Shown: positions 14,786 to 24,048, counted from the first letter of the stretch. The stretch is DNA of 64,000 nt from Phycisphaerales bacterium (GCA_040221175.1 JAVJVK010000019.1:186001-250000); one strand, 5' to 3'. The notes: a model not told the origin generated them from the letters alone. Program-made: numbers and translations.

Positions 14786-16942
14786 CTAGGGGCAGCCGGC
14801 GTCGAACGCGTTCTGGAACGCCAGGAAGTCGAAGATCGTCAGCGCGCCGTCGCCGTCCAGGTCGGCCGTGGGATCGCCCGCGTCGAACAGGTTCTGGAAC
14901 GCCAGGAAGTCGAACAGCGAGAGCTCGCAGTCGCCGTCGGCGTCGGCCGTGCAGCGGGCCCGCAGCTCCAGCGCCGCGCCCCCGGCCGCGTCGACCACCG
15001 CCAGCGACCAGCGCACGCCGCCGGCCGTCGCCGGCAGCGCCAGCGCGTCGAAGACGCCCTCGATCGAAGACCCGCGCAGCAGCGTGAACGTGTCGCATCG
15101 GCCCGGCTCGTACCCGTCGATCGCCGAGGCCTCCAGCGTGCCGCCCAGCGTCCAGGCCGCGTCGCCCGTGAGCCGGTCGTGGCCGGTGGGGTCGGCGGGG
15201 CCCGCCAGGTCCAGGCGCAGGCGCGATGGGGCGGCCAGCGTCACCTCGCCCGAGACCTCCAGCGTGCCGATCGGCCCCGGCGCCGCGCCGCCGGGAGCCA
15301 GCGCGCCCTCGACCAGGTAGCTGCCCGACACGCGGCCGCGGCCGGTGATCGACGTGCCCGGGCCGATGGTGGTGCGCAGCCCCGCCGCGGCCTGGACCAG
15401 CTGGGCCGCGCCCGTGGGGGCGCCGGCGTCGTGGAGGCGCACCTCGCCCGCCCCGCGGATCGAGCCGCTGGTGGCCAGCACGGCCCGCGCGGGCTCGGGC
15501 CCGCCATCGCGGTTGATCAGCAGCACGCCGTCGCTGGTGATGTCGCCGCGCAGCGTCAGGTCGCGGCCGGCCTGGACGCCCACCTGGCCGCCCAGCAGCG
15601 TGATTCGCTCGAGCGATGCGTTGCCGCCGGCGACCTCGATGGGCCCGCCGCGGGCATCGAGCCGCCCGCCGATGACCGAACCGATAAGCCGGACCGACCC
15701 CCCGTCGTTGATGATAAGCCCGCCCACGCTCTGGGTGACGTCGCACTGGATGCGGAGCAGGCCGCCGGCGGTGGCCTCGATGCGGCCGCGGTTGTCCTTG
15801 TCGTTCTCGGTCAGGGCCAGCTCGGCGCCGTCCTGGTCGGCGCTGATCACGCCGCGATTAATCAGCGTGGCGCTCACCACGCCCGAGCCGCGCACCGCGA
15901 CGCCGGTGTCCAGCGTCGTGGTCGGCCGGCTGGTGAACCAGTCGGCGAGCTGGGCGGCGCCGATGGCCACCGGCGTGCCCTCGTTGAGGGCGATGGTCAT
16001 CGCGCCCGAGAGGGTCTGGTCGGTGGCCAGGTACACCCTGGAGAATCCTCCGGCGGCCACGCCGGTCACGTGCAGCGTGCCGTTCATCGTCATGCCATCG
16101 AGGATGCGGACCGAGCCCTGCTCGGGCAGGACCAGGTCGCCCTGCACCAGCGTAATGTCGGTCAGGTCGCCGCCAGCCTCGACCACGCCGCCGGTCGCGA
16201 TGATGCCGCCCCCGCGGACGTCGCCGGCCAGCCGCACGCGCCCGCCGTTGGCCACGATGCGCCCGCTGCCGACCTGCTCGACGATGCTGCTGATCAGCAG
16301 GACGCCGTCGTCGGTGGCCTCCAGCACGCCGGTGTTCGTCACGATGCCTCGCACCTGCAGCTCGCGCCCGGGCGCATCGGCCCGCACCGTGCCGGTGTTG
16401 GAAAAGTCCAGGCTCACCCAGCCCGAGCCGCGGATGGTGATGCCCGGGCCGATGGTCTTGGGGTTGCGCGTGCCCGCGTCGTCCAGGTCGGCATAGGTGG
16501 TGCTCCAGTGCGAATCGTCCACCAGCACGATCTCGCCCGTGCCCACGATGGCGATCGGCCCCGAGCTCAGCAGCGTCAGCTCCGAGAGTGCCGGCAGACC
16601 CTCGTCGTTGATCACCAGCGTGCCGTCGAGCACGTGGGTGGGGCCGGTGAGGGTCAATTGCCGCGCGGCGCCGATGCCGAGCACCGCGTCGGGATTGCGC
16701 ATCTCGATGGAGCGCACCTGGGCGTCCTCGTCGCGGAGCAGAACCTGGTAGGCGCCCGGCAGCGTGAAGCGCGCGGTCGCGCCGCTGGAAGGAACGGCCA
16801 GCAGATCCCAGTTGGCCGCCTCGTGCCACGATCCGCCCGCGGGGTTGGTCCATTCGAACGCCTGGGCCGCGGCCGACCCGGGCGCCCCGATGACGGCCGC
16901 CAGCGCCGCCGCGCCGGCCGTGGGAATCCTCAAGCTCGCCAT
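14786..16942 (-). CDS. Exported beta-strand-rich adhesin-like protein with C-terminal EF-hand pair
   Basis: 718 residues from the ATG at 16942 with a clear GAGGAGG ribosome site. A signal peptide ends near AAAQ (about residue 27). The body is made of repeated short beta segments with T/G/V-rich turns (for example TLTGPTHVLDGTLVINDEGL), resembling the beta-helix passenger of autotransporter or polymorphic outer-membrane proteins. The last 55 residues hold two dockerin-like EF-hands, DADGDCELSLFDFLAFQN and DLDGDGALTIFDFLAFQN, and the protein ends in GCP. The tag probably binds calcium and may mediate surface sorting or assembly; that is inference. An array of 21-bp repeats lies just 3' of the gene. 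Confidence 0.8.
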   Translation of the reverse strand: MASLRIPTAGAAALAAVIGAPGSAAAQAFEWTNPAGGSWHEAANWDLLAVPSSGATARFTLPGAYQVLLRDEDAQVRSIEMRNPDAVLGIGAARQLTLTGPTHVLDGTLVINDEGLPALSELTLLSSGPIAIVGTGEIVLVDDSHWSTTYADLDDAGTRNPKTIGPGITIRGSGWVSLDFSNTGTVRADAPGRELQVRGIVTNTGVLEATDDGVLLISSIVEQVGSGRIVANGGRVRLAGDVRGGGIIATGGVVEAGGDLTDITLVQGDLVLPEQGSVRILDGMTMNGTLHVTGVAAGGFSRVYLATDQTLSGAMTIALNEGTPVAIGAAQLADWFTSRPTTTLDTGVAVRGSGVVSATLINRGVISADQDGAELALTENDKDNRGRIEATAGGLLRIQCDVTQSVGGLIINDGGSVRLIGSVIGGRLDARGGPIEVAGGNASLERITLLGGQVGVQAGRDLTLRGDITSDGVLLINRDGGPEPARAVLATSGSIRGAGEVRLHDAGAPTGAAQLVQAAAGLRTTIGPGTSITGRGRVSGSYLVEGALAPGGAAPGPIGTLEVSGEVTLAAPSRLRLDLAGPADPTGHDRLTGDAAWTLGGTLEASAIDGYEPGRCDTFTLLRGSSIEGVFDALALPATAGGVRWSLAVVDAAGGAALELRARCTADADGDCELSLFDFLAFQNLFDAGDPTADLDGDGALTIFDFLAFQNAFDAGCP

Positions 16943-17164
16943 TTCCACGCCTCCTCTAGGCCCCCTTGAGCACGCCCCCTCGAACACGCACCCCTCGAAA
17001 GTTCCTCGACGCCGCATCGGACCGGTGCGATCGCGCCGGGTGCCAGTACGGCTGCGCGCCGTTCGACCGCCCGCGGCGGTGTATACCGGCGGTGGGCGCC
17101 CGGGTTACACCAAACATGGGACTCGGCGGCCGATGGACGCGCAGGCGTGGGTCGCCGACGCTCC

Positions 17165-17422
17165 TCAGGGGCCCGCGGGCGAGAGCATCGGTCCGATCAC
17201 GTGCCGCAGCAGGGCCAGGCCAAGCAGGATGGCGAAAACGATGCCGGCGGCCTTCCAGCTAGAGCCCATGCCGCCCTGCCACCAGACCGAGCGGTACGTG
17301 CCCCGGTCGCCGCAGTCCTCGGCCCTGGGCGGCGGGGCGGCCGTGGGGCAGGGATGGTTTTCGACCACGCGAGAGGGCCAGGTCTGGTGGGTCGGGCGGG
17401 GGTTGGAGCCGTCGGCGGCCAT
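17165..17422 (-). CDS. Small single-span membrane protein
   Basis: 85 residues. The first 50 are polar, with CxxC-like spacing absent. A C-terminal helix, KAAGIVFAILLGLALLRHVI, would anchor it. It follows the SOUL lipoprotein gene by 36 bases on the same strand and may be the last gene of the cbb3 operon. No ribosome site is obvious at the ATG at 17422, so the start is uncertain. The function is unknown. Confidence 0.45.
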   Translation of the reverse strand: MAADGSNPRPTHQTWPSRVVENHPCPTAAPPPRAEDCGDRGTYRSVWWQGGMGSSWKAAGIVFAILLGLALLRHVIGPMLSPAGP

Positions 17423-17458
17423 GGGCGATCGTACGGGGTCGCCGTTCTGATCGAGGCG

Positions 17459-18100
17459 TTATTCTCCTTGATCGGCCGGCGCCACGGGCACCTGCACCTC
17501 GCCATACCGCCAGAACCACGGCGTGAAGGGCCCGTTGTAGCCCAGGTAGCGCGGCGGGCCGGCCGGCGTCCAGCCCTGCTGGCTGGCCAGCCATGCCTCG
17601 ACGCGCTCGAGCCCGCGCTGGAAGTTCTTCTGGGAGTAGCGGCCGCGGACGCCGGTGCTGGCGTAGGTCGTAGGCGGTACGTCCTCGATACGCACCAGGC
17701 CATCGCTGCCGACCTGGCCGAGCTCGGTCGTGCGATACAGGAAGGCCATGGACGACATCGCGTCGGGCTCGCCCGATGGATCGGCCGCCGCGTAGCCCAT
17801 GTCGACCGGCGCGGTCATGGCGATGTCGTTGGACTTGATGTGCGCAAAGAGCGTGTTGAACATGGGACCCATGCCGCCGTCGGCATCGTCGCGCGTCACG
17901 CTGGCGGCCCGGTAGACCGGATACGAGCGGATGTGGACCTCGCCCACGGGCGTCAGCTCGGGCCAGCCTTCGGGGAAGGCGGCGCTGTTGAAGTACCACA
18001 CGCCCCCGCTGGTGCGGACGCACCCGACCAGCGTGAGCAGGCCGATGGCCAGCAAACCGACGGCGGCGAACGCGGCGACGCGGAGGCACTTTCGTGGCAT
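17459..18100 (-). CDS. SOUL-family haem-binding lipoprotein
   Basis: 213 residues. The signal peptide ends in a lipobox (LLTLVGC, Cys27), so the protein should be a lipoprotein outside the cytoplasmic membrane. The remainder matches the SOUL/HBP family, including the hallmark DIAMTAPVDMGY and the closing segments NFQRGLERVEAWL and YNGPFTPWFWRYGEV. SOUL proteins bind haem or porphyrin. The gene is 56 bases downstream of ccoS and oriented with the cbb3 cluster, which suggests haem handling during oxidase maturation; that link is inference. Confidence 0.86.
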   Translation of the reverse strand: MPRKCLRVAAFAAVGLLAIGLLTLVGCVRTSGGVWYFNSAAFPEGWPELTPVGEVHIRSYPVYRAASVTRDDADGGMGPMFNTLFAHIKSNDIAMTAPVDMGYAAADPSGEPDAMSSMAFLYRTTELGQVGSDGLVRIEDVPPTTYASTGVRGRYSQKNFQRGLERVEAWLASQQGWTPAGPPRYLGYNGPFTPWFWRYGEVQVPVAPADQGE

Positions 18101-18155
18101 GCCCGATTCTTCGAGCTTCCACGACGGGGCGGTCGGGGCCGAGGGAAGCCCCGAC

Positions 18156-18299
18156 TCAGCGGTCGTCGTCGACCAGCACGCGCGAGGCGGGGGTGTCCAG
18201 GTCGTCGCACTGGCCCGACCGGACCATCCACACGAACCCCCACACGGCGGCGCCGGCGAGCACCAGCGCGAGCGGCAGGACGATGAAGAGGACGCTCAT
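18156..18299 (-). CDS. ccoS: cbb3-type oxidase assembly protein CcoS
   Basis: 47 residues from the ATG at 18299. The sequence is one membrane helix, SVLFIVLPLALVLAGAAVWG, followed by the family-typical VRSGQCDDLDTPASRVL, where the GQxDDLDTPxxRxL motif identifies CcoS. The start overlaps the ccoI stop by four bases. CcoS is needed for inserting cofactors into CcoN in bacteria where it has been studied. A much longer open frame in the same register upstream is a shadow of ccoI. Confidence 0.93.
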   Translation of the reverse strand: MSVLFIVLPLALVLAGAAVWGFVWMVRSGQCDDLDTPASRVLVDDDR

Positions 18300-20743
18300 G
18301 GCGTGGACTCCTGCGTCTGGGGCGATGGGCGGCCGGCGCCGATCGCGATGGCCAGGACGGTCAGCGAACTGAGCGGCATGACGATGGCCGCCACGATGGG
18401 GGACATCAGCCCGGCCAGCGTGAGGGCCGCGGCCACGGCGTTGTACGTAATCGCAAGGCCCAGGCACAGGCGGATGCGCGCGATCACGCCGCGGCTGGTG
18501 CGCGCCAGGTCGACCAGGGGGGCCAGGCCCGGGCGGCCGAGGTAGACGTCCGCCGCGGCCATCGAGGCCTCGGCGCCACCGCTGACCGCCACGCCCATCG
18601 TTGCGGTGGCCAGCGCGGCGGCATCGTTCACGCCGTCGCCCACCATGACGACCGGGCCGTCTGTCTTGAGCGTGGCGATGGCGTCGCGCTTGGCCTCGGG
18701 CAGGGCGTCGCCCGCCGCGTCGTCGATGCCCACCTGGGCGGCGATGGCCGTCACGGTGCGCTGGTCGTCGCCCGAGAGCACACGCGGCCGCCAGCCCAGC
18801 GCGCGGAGGTCGTCGACGGCCCGGCGCGCCTCGGCCCGCGGCGCATCGCCCAGCAGCGCGACGGCCGCCACGTCGTCGTCCTTGGCGATGAACACGGCCG
18901 TCAAGCCCGCGGCCTGGGCCCGGGCGGCGGCGTCCCGGGCCCAACCCGGCATGGTCGCGTGCTCGCGAAGCGTGAGCGCCGCCGAGCCCGCCGCGATACG
19001 CCGCCCCTCGCACGACGCGGTCACGCCCAGACCACCGTGATGGACGATATCGCCGACGCGCGGATGCTGGTCGCCGGCGGCCAGGGCCCGGGCGATCGGA
19101 TGCGATGCGCCCGATTCCATCGCGGCAACGACCGGACGCAGGGCGTCTTCGCCCAGCCAGTCGCGCACCTTGTAGGCCCCTTCGGTCAGCGTGCCCGTCT
19201 TGTCCAGCACGAGCGTTGGCGCCCCGGCCAGGGTCTCGAAGGTATCGCCGCCCTTGACGAGCGTGCCGCGGCCGGCCAGGCGACCGATCGCCATGGAGGT
19301 CGCCAGCGGCGTGGCCAGGGCGACGGCGCAGGGGCAGCAGACGATCAGCATGGCGACCGTCGACTCGAATGCCGCGTGCACGCCCGCGGGGAGCCGCAGC
19401 AGGAAGCACAACGCGGCGAGCGTGATTACGCCCAGCACGAACGGCCTGGCCAGACGGTCGGCGCTGCCGATGACCGGCGTTCGTGCTCGGCTCAGGCGCT
19501 CGATGTCAGCCATGAGCCTGCCCACGCGGGTGTCGCGGCCCGTGGCGGTCACGCGCACGCGGATGGCGCCCGAGAGATTGAGCGCCCCCGCGGCCACGGG
19601 ATCTCCGATGGTCGCCGCAATCGGTCGGCTCTCGCCGGTGAGCACCGCGGCGTCCACGTGCGTAGTGCCGTGTTCGATCACGCCATCGACCGGGACGCAC
19701 TGCTGGGGCGCAACTTCCACGAGGTCGCCCACGACCACCGCGTCGATCGCCGCGTCGACCGGCTCACGGTCGCGGATGAGCGTGACGCGTCGGGGCGTGA
19801 CCGAGAAGAGCAACTCGATGGCGTCGGTCGCGCGGCGTTGCTGACGCATCTGCAGCCACCGGCCGATGAGCAGCAGGAAGATCAGCATCGTGATCGAGTC
19901 GAAGTAGATCTCCCCGGCGTTCAGCACGACCGCCAGCAGGCCGGCGGCGCTACCGGCGACCAGGGCGATGGCGATGGGCGTGTCCAGGTGCCACGTCCGC
20001 GTGCGGATGGCCGCCAACGCGCCGCGGATGAACACGCTGCCCGGCCAGGCCAGGGCGAGCAATCCGATGGCGGCGCTCAGGACGCGGAACGCGGTGCGGT
20101 AGGGCTCGCCGATGGCGTCGAACTGCCCGCTGTAGAGCGCAAAGGCCAGCAGCATGACGTTGCCCGCGCACGCCGCGGCGACACCGATGCGGATCAGGTA
20201 GGCGCGGTCCTCCAGCCGGCGGGCGTCGCGGGCGGCCGAGGGCTCGACCGGATGCGGGGGGTAGCCAAAACGGGCGAACTCGCGCGCGATGGTCGAGAGC
20301 GTTACCTCGGCGGGGTTCCACACGAGCGAAGCCGTGCGGCGTGCGAGGTCGAGTTCCACGCTCTGCAAGCCATGGACGACCGTCGGCAGGCGCTCGAGTA
20401 GCCAGAGGCATGCGGCGCAGTGCACGCCCTGCACGTACATCTCGATGCGCATGAGGCCCGCGGGCAGCGGCGTTGCGTGGCGGGCCAGGAACGCGGCGTC
20501 GTCGAGCTCTATGAAGCTGCCCGCGGGCTGGCTGGCTGGCTCGCGTTGCGCATCCAGGCGACGCTTGAGGTCGTAGTAGTGCTCCAGCCCGCAGGCCGAG
20601 ATCGTCTCGTAGACCATGGCGCATCCGTTGCAGCAGAAGCGTTCGCCGGCGGGCGATGGCAGCCCGCAGTGTGCGCAGGGCTGGCTCGCCTGCGCCTCGC
20701 GGGGCGACCTGGTCGTCGAACTGGGTGCGGCAATGGCGGTCAT
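18296..20743 (-). CDS. ccoI: Copper-translocating P1B-type ATPase CcoI (FixI)
   Basis: 815 residues from the ATG at 20743, which overlaps the preceding stop (ATGA). The N-terminus has the Cys-rich metal-binding region of this family (C23, C26, C37, C38, C41), then an HMA domain with GVHCAAC. Transport and catalytic motifs follow: CCPCAVALATP (the membrane CPC), DKTGTLTEG (phosphorylated Asp), GASHPIARAL (HP motif) and GDGVNDAAALA. CcoI exports copper for the haem-CuB centre of CcoN. The longer open frame that continues upstream is read-through of the SafE-like gene in another frame. Confidence 0.94.
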   Translation of the reverse strand: MTAIAAPSSTTRSPREAQASQPCAHCGLPSPAGERFCCNGCAMVYETISACGLEHYYDLKRRLDAQREPASQPAGSFIELDDAAFLARHATPLPAGLMRIEMYVQGVHCAACLWLLERLPTVVHGLQSVELDLARRTASLVWNPAEVTLSTIAREFARFGYPPHPVEPSAARDARRLEDRAYLIRIGVAAACAGNVMLLAFALYSGQFDAIGEPYRTAFRVLSAAIGLLALAWPGSVFIRGALAAIRTRTWHLDTPIAIALVAGSAAGLLAVVLNAGEIYFDSITMLIFLLLIGRWLQMRQQRRATDAIELLFSVTPRRVTLIRDREPVDAAIDAVVVGDLVEVAPQQCVPVDGVIEHGTTHVDAAVLTGESRPIAATIGDPVAAGALNLSGAIRVRVTATGRDTRVGRLMADIERLSRARTPVIGSADRLARPFVLGVITLAALCFLLRLPAGVHAAFESTVAMLIVCCPCAVALATPLATSMAIGRLAGRGTLVKGGDTFETLAGAPTLVLDKTGTLTEGAYKVRDWLGEDALRPVVAAMESGASHPIARALAAGDQHPRVGDIVHHGGLGVTASCEGRRIAAGSAALTLREHATMPGWARDAAARAQAAGLTAVFIAKDDDVAAVALLGDAPRAEARRAVDDLRALGWRPRVLSGDDQRTVTAIAAQVGIDDAAGDALPEAKRDAIATLKTDGPVVMVGDGVNDAAALATATMGVAVSGGAEASMAAADVYLGRPGLAPLVDLARTSRGVIARIRLCLGLAITYNAVAAALTLAGLMSPIVAAIVMPLSSLTVLAIAIGAGRPSPQTQESTP

Positions 20744-21513
20744 GGCTCTGGGCACAGGGGGCAATGGGCCTCGGTAGGCGGCGATTGCAACGAGGCAGGC
20801 TGGGCTGCCGTGCGGGCGCCCAGGCCGCTGAGGTCGGCGCGATACACCCGCACCACGGTGAGGGTCGCGATGGCGATCATCGCGACGGCCGCCAGGGCGC
20901 GGGCACGTGGGCCCAGCCGTGCCCGCAGGGCGCCGATGCCCAGCCCCAGCCCCGCCAGGATGGGGACGGTCCCGATCCAGAACGTGGCCATCACCGCGGC
21001 GCCCCAGATCGGCGAGGCCGAGCCGGCGGCGATGATTGCGAAGGCCCAGAGCCAGCCGCAGGGCAGGAGGGCCGTGAGCAGCCCGATGGTCAGGGCGCGA
21101 CCGGTCGCGCCGAAGCGATCCGCCCTCGAAATGCCGGCCCGGAAGGCGGACCGGATCAGCCGCGGCGTCGGCATGCGCGGAAGCCGCAGGCCCGTCTCGG
21201 CCAGCAGCCACGCGCCGCCCACGACGAGCATCGTCGCTGCCGCAAGGATCGCCGCGGCATGCTGGAGGCCGGCGGCGTCGGCGCCGAGGTTGATGGCGCC
21301 GCCCAGGGCGCCGGCGATGGCGCCGAGCGTTGCATAGCCCGCCAGCCGCCCGCCGTGGTAGGCCAGTTGGGTGCGCACGTGCGCCGAGCGACCGGCGTCA
21401 CGATTCGCACCGCACGCCATGGCCACGAACACCCCGCACATGCCCGCGCAGTGCGGGCTGCCCGCAAGGCTCGCCAGCAGCACGGCGGCCAGACTGGCGA
21501 TCGTCGGCGTCAC
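20740..21513 (-). CDS. Sulfite exporter TauE/SafE-like (DsbD_2) membrane protein
   Basis: 257 residues from GTG at 21513, overlapping the ccoH stop by four bases (GTGA). It has six or seven membrane helices with the family motif SLAGSPHCAGMCG in the first helix and LLPCGWLWAFA in the middle. This family is a regular member of cbb3 maturation clusters, where it lies between CcoG/CcoH and CcoI, and is thought to aid copper or thiol handling. Its exact function there is not settled. The C-terminus has a HCPLCPEP tail that could bind metal. Confidence 0.85.
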   Translation of the reverse strand: MTPTIASLAAVLLASLAGSPHCAGMCGVFVAMACGANRDAGRSAHVRTQLAYHGGRLAGYATLGAIAGALGGAINLGADAAGLQHAAAILAAATMLVVGGAWLLAETGLRLPRMPTPRLIRSAFRAGISRADRFGATGRALTIGLLTALLPCGWLWAFAIIAAGSASPIWGAAVMATFWIGTVPILAGLGLGIGALRARLGPRARALAAVAMIAIATLTVVRVYRADLSGLGARTAAQPASLQSPPTEAHCPLCPEP

Positions 21514-22019
21514 GGCGCGTCCACCCGGCTGAAGACGTCCTGCGTCGAGACGTACTGGTCCCGTCCGCGAACGGCACGGATGCGGACCTGCCATTGCCCC
21601 GCCCGAGCGTTGGTCAGCGGGGCGGTGTACAGGCCATCGCCCTGGGAAATCAGGCGAAGGGCTCGGGCATCGCCGCGGCGTGCGTGGTGGAAGGCAAGAG
21701 CACGAACGGAAGCATCCGCGATGGGCTCGCCATCAGCATCGCGCAGCACGATCGAAAGTGTTTCATTGCCAGTTAGAACCCGTGGCTCGGCTCGCCAGCC
21801 GAGCTTCGCGCTTGCCCGTTCGAGTTCGCGCGACTGGTCCCAGTCGACGGCCTTCTGGTAGTAGTCGTCCTCGATCGCGTAGCTCGGATCACTGACGGCC
21901 GCGACCACCGTGATCGCGCAGACGGACATCGAGATCGCAAGCATGCCGACGACCGCGAGCGGCCAGAGCCACGCACGATTGCGCGAAGGAGCGCTGGTTG
22001 CTGAAGCATGGTCCGTCAT
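21510..22019 (-). CDS. ccoH: FixH/CcoH family protein
   Basis: 169 residues. One membrane helix near residues 17-42 is followed by the family-defining DDYYQKAVDWDQ segment and a periplasmic beta-rich domain (RVLTGNETLSIVLRDADG, then DGLYTAPL and AGQWQVRIRAVRG). FixH/CcoH stabilises the cbb3 complex during assembly. The gene starts one base after the ccoG stop, so they are cotranscribed. Confidence 0.9.
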   Translation of the reverse strand: MTDHASATSAPSRNRAWLWPLAVVGMLAISMSVCAITVVAAVSDPSYAIEDDYYQKAVDWDQSRELERASAKLGWRAEPRVLTGNETLSIVLRDADGEPIADASVRALAFHHARRGDARALRLISQGDGLYTAPLTNARAGQWQVRIRAVRGRDQYVSTQDVFSRVDAP

Positions 22020-22020
22020 G

Positions 22021-23439
22021 TCAATTCGCCCCCGCTCGATGCACCGGGCCGCGCATCATGTATTCCACGCTGTGATCGAAGTCCTTGCCGCGCACGCGGA
22101 TGCTGACCGGAAGCCGGTCTGTGGAGAACACCTCGGGCGGCACGACCAGCGTCATCGGCTCCGAGAAGGTCTCGCCAGCGGAGACGTCGACGCTGGTCAT
22201 GCCTTCGAGTCGGCCGCCCTCGACGCCCTCGAGTTCGATCGTGTACGTCCCGCCCGACTCGGAGCGATCCTGGATCTTGAACTTGATCGGGTTGGCGACC
22301 ATGCCGCTCTCGAGGACCGTGAACGGGTGGCCCGGCCCGCGGACGATGGTAACCAGTGCTGGTTCGCGTCCGATCAGCAGCGCGATCATGACCGAGACCA
22401 GGACGAAAATGGCCGCCGGATACACGATGACGCGAGGGCGCAGCCAGTGTCGCCCATCGCCCTCGAGCGAGCGCTGGGAGGCATAACGGATGAGCCCTCG
22501 GGGCCGGCCGATGCGGTCCATCACGGCGTCACAGGCGTCGATGCACTGGGTGCAGTTCACGCACTCCATCTGCAGACCGTCGCGGATGTCGATGCCGGTG
22601 GGGCAGGTCTGCACGCACAGCGTGCAATCGATGCAATCGCCGAGCTGCTCGGATTCCTGGACAACCTTGAGCGACACATCGGACCCCGGCTTGGGGCCGC
22701 GCCGCTTCTTGCCGCGGGGTTCGCCGCGCCGCCGGTCGTAGCCCACGATCAGCGAGTCGCGATCCAGCATGACGCTCTGGAAGCGGCCGTACGGGCACGC
22801 GACGATGCACGTCTGCTCGCGGAAGAAACCGAAGTCGAAGAGCATGGCGCCCGTCACGCCGGCGATGACCATGAACGCGATCGGGTGATCAAGCGGCGAC
22901 CCGAAGATCCACTGCCGCAGGTTGTCGGTGCCGACGAAGTAGCTCAGGAACGTGTGTGCCAGGGCAAAGGCCAAGGCGATGTAGACGAGCATCTTCAGAA
23001 GGCCGCCGGCTGCGCCGAAGCGGCCCTTGCTCTTGCCGGGCGTGCCTTGGAAGAACCGCTCGATGGGACGGAAGACCAGCTCGAGGTACACCGTTTGCGG
23101 ACACCCCCAGCCGCACCAGACACGCCCGAACATGGCCGTGAAGAAGAAGATCGACAGGGCCACCGTGATCAACAGCAACGCGAGCAACAACGTGTCGGTC
23201 GGATACAACGTCGTGCCGAAGAAGGTGAACTCGCGCTCCAGGATGTCCAGCAGTAGCGGGGGCTTCCCAGCGATGCGCAAATGTGGCAGCAGCACGAACA
23301 GGGCGATCAACCCGTAGCCGACGATGCGTCGACGGTTCAGCCAGCGCCCCTTGGAAGGCCGCGGCTTCAGCCAGCGACGCGAGCCATCGGCATTGAGCGT
23401 CGACAGGACGCGTTCGGGCTGTGCTGCGGTGGTCGACAT
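22021..23439 (-). CDS. ccoG: Cytochrome c oxidase accessory protein CcoG (FixG)
   Basis: 472 residues. Several membrane helices are followed by polyferredoxin-type Cys motifs: CGWGCPQ and CPYGRFQ in the membrane part, then CIDCTLCVQTCP and CVNCTQCIDACD, which should hold two 4Fe-4S clusters. The C-terminal third is an Ig-like beta domain (IELEGVEGGRLEGM onward), as in the CcoG family. CcoG reduces Cu(II) for delivery to the oxidase in characterised systems. It follows ccoP by 18 bases. Confidence 0.94.
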   Translation of the reverse strand: MSTTAAQPERVLSTLNADGSRRWLKPRPSKGRWLNRRRIVGYGLIALFVLLPHLRIAGKPPLLLDILEREFTFFGTTLYPTDTLLLALLLITVALSIFFFTAMFGRVWCGWGCPQTVYLELVFRPIERFFQGTPGKSKGRFGAAGGLLKMLVYIALAFALAHTFLSYFVGTDNLRQWIFGSPLDHPIAFMVIAGVTGAMLFDFGFFREQTCIVACPYGRFQSVMLDRDSLIVGYDRRRGEPRGKKRRGPKPGSDVSLKVVQESEQLGDCIDCTLCVQTCPTGIDIRDGLQMECVNCTQCIDACDAVMDRIGRPRGLIRYASQRSLEGDGRHWLRPRVIVYPAAIFVLVSVMIALLIGREPALVTIVRGPGHPFTVLESGMVANPIKFKIQDRSESGGTYTIELEGVEGGRLEGMTSVDVSAGETFSEPMTLVVPPEVFSTDRLPVSIRVRGKDFDHSVEYMMRGPVHRAGAN

Positions 23440-23457
23440 ACGGCCTCCCTGGGGCTC

Positions 23458-24048
23458 TCAGTTGTCCCCGCTTACCGATGGCCAGGGGGGAATGACCTCG
23501 CCCTCAGGGCCCTTGGTTGGCAGGTTGTTGCCGCGAAGGGAGGCCACGTACGAGCTCAGGAGCACGACCTCGTTGGGATGCAGTCGCTTGCCCCACGCGG
23601 GCATCGCGCCGTTATTGGCGCCCTGGTCGATCACCGTGTGGATGTCGGTGATGGTCTTGACGTTCAGGTACGCGTCGTCGGTGAGGTTTGGCCCTACGCC
23701 GCCGCCGCCATTGCTGCCGTGGCAGGAGGTGCAGTGCGTGCTGAAGACCGATGCGCCAAAGCTCATCCATTGCGGATCGCCCATCAGCGACACGATGGTC
23801 TCCTGGTCGCCTTCAAGATCGCCCAGGTCGGCGAACAAACGCTCGATCTCGGCGATCTGGGCCCGCTCGAGCCGCTGGGTCTGGTGCACGAACCACGGGC
23901 TCTCCAGCGATAGGAAGAAGTACACCACGCTGAAGATCATGGATCCGAGCCAGATCAGGTGCCACCACAGGGGCGTCGGGTTGTCGTACTCCATGATGCC
24001 GTCGTACTCGTGGCCGCGGATCAGGGTGTTTTCGGTCTCTTCAGACAT
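23458..24048 (-). CDS. ccoP: cbb3-type oxidase subunit III CcoP, short one-haem form
   Basis: 196 residues, against roughly 300 for typical CcoP. The N-terminus has the conserved IRGHEYDGIMEYDNPTPLWW and one membrane helix (residues 29-48). Only one c-type haem site is present, CTSCH at 106-110, with a distal-ligand region around NNGAMPAWGKRL. The usual first or second CxxCH is absent. The reading frame is clean and the overlapping gene order is intact, so this looks like a real one-haem variant rather than a frameshift. It passes electrons to the CcoO haem. It overlaps ccoQ by eight bases. Confidence 0.92.
   Translation of the reverse strand: MSEETENTLIRGHEYDGIMEYDNPTPLWWHLIWLGSMIFSVVYFFLSLESPWFVHQTQRLERAQIAEIERLFADLGDLEGDQETIVSLMGDPQWMSFGASVFSTHCTSCHGSNGGGGVGPNLTDDAYLNVKTITDIHTVIDQGANNGAMPAWGKRLHPNEVVLLSSYVASLRGNNLPTKGPEGEVIPPWPSVSGDN

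Noticed and set aside
14270-16969. 899-codon plus-strand open frame through array A and antisense to the EF-hand gene
   Set aside because: Explained by 21-bp periodicity (divisible by three) and antisense GC bias. The minus-strand gene has a signal peptide, EF-hands and a strong ribosome site.
18156-19409. 417-residue open frame ending in CcoS
   Set aside because: Only the last 47 residues are real; the rest is ccoI read in another frame.
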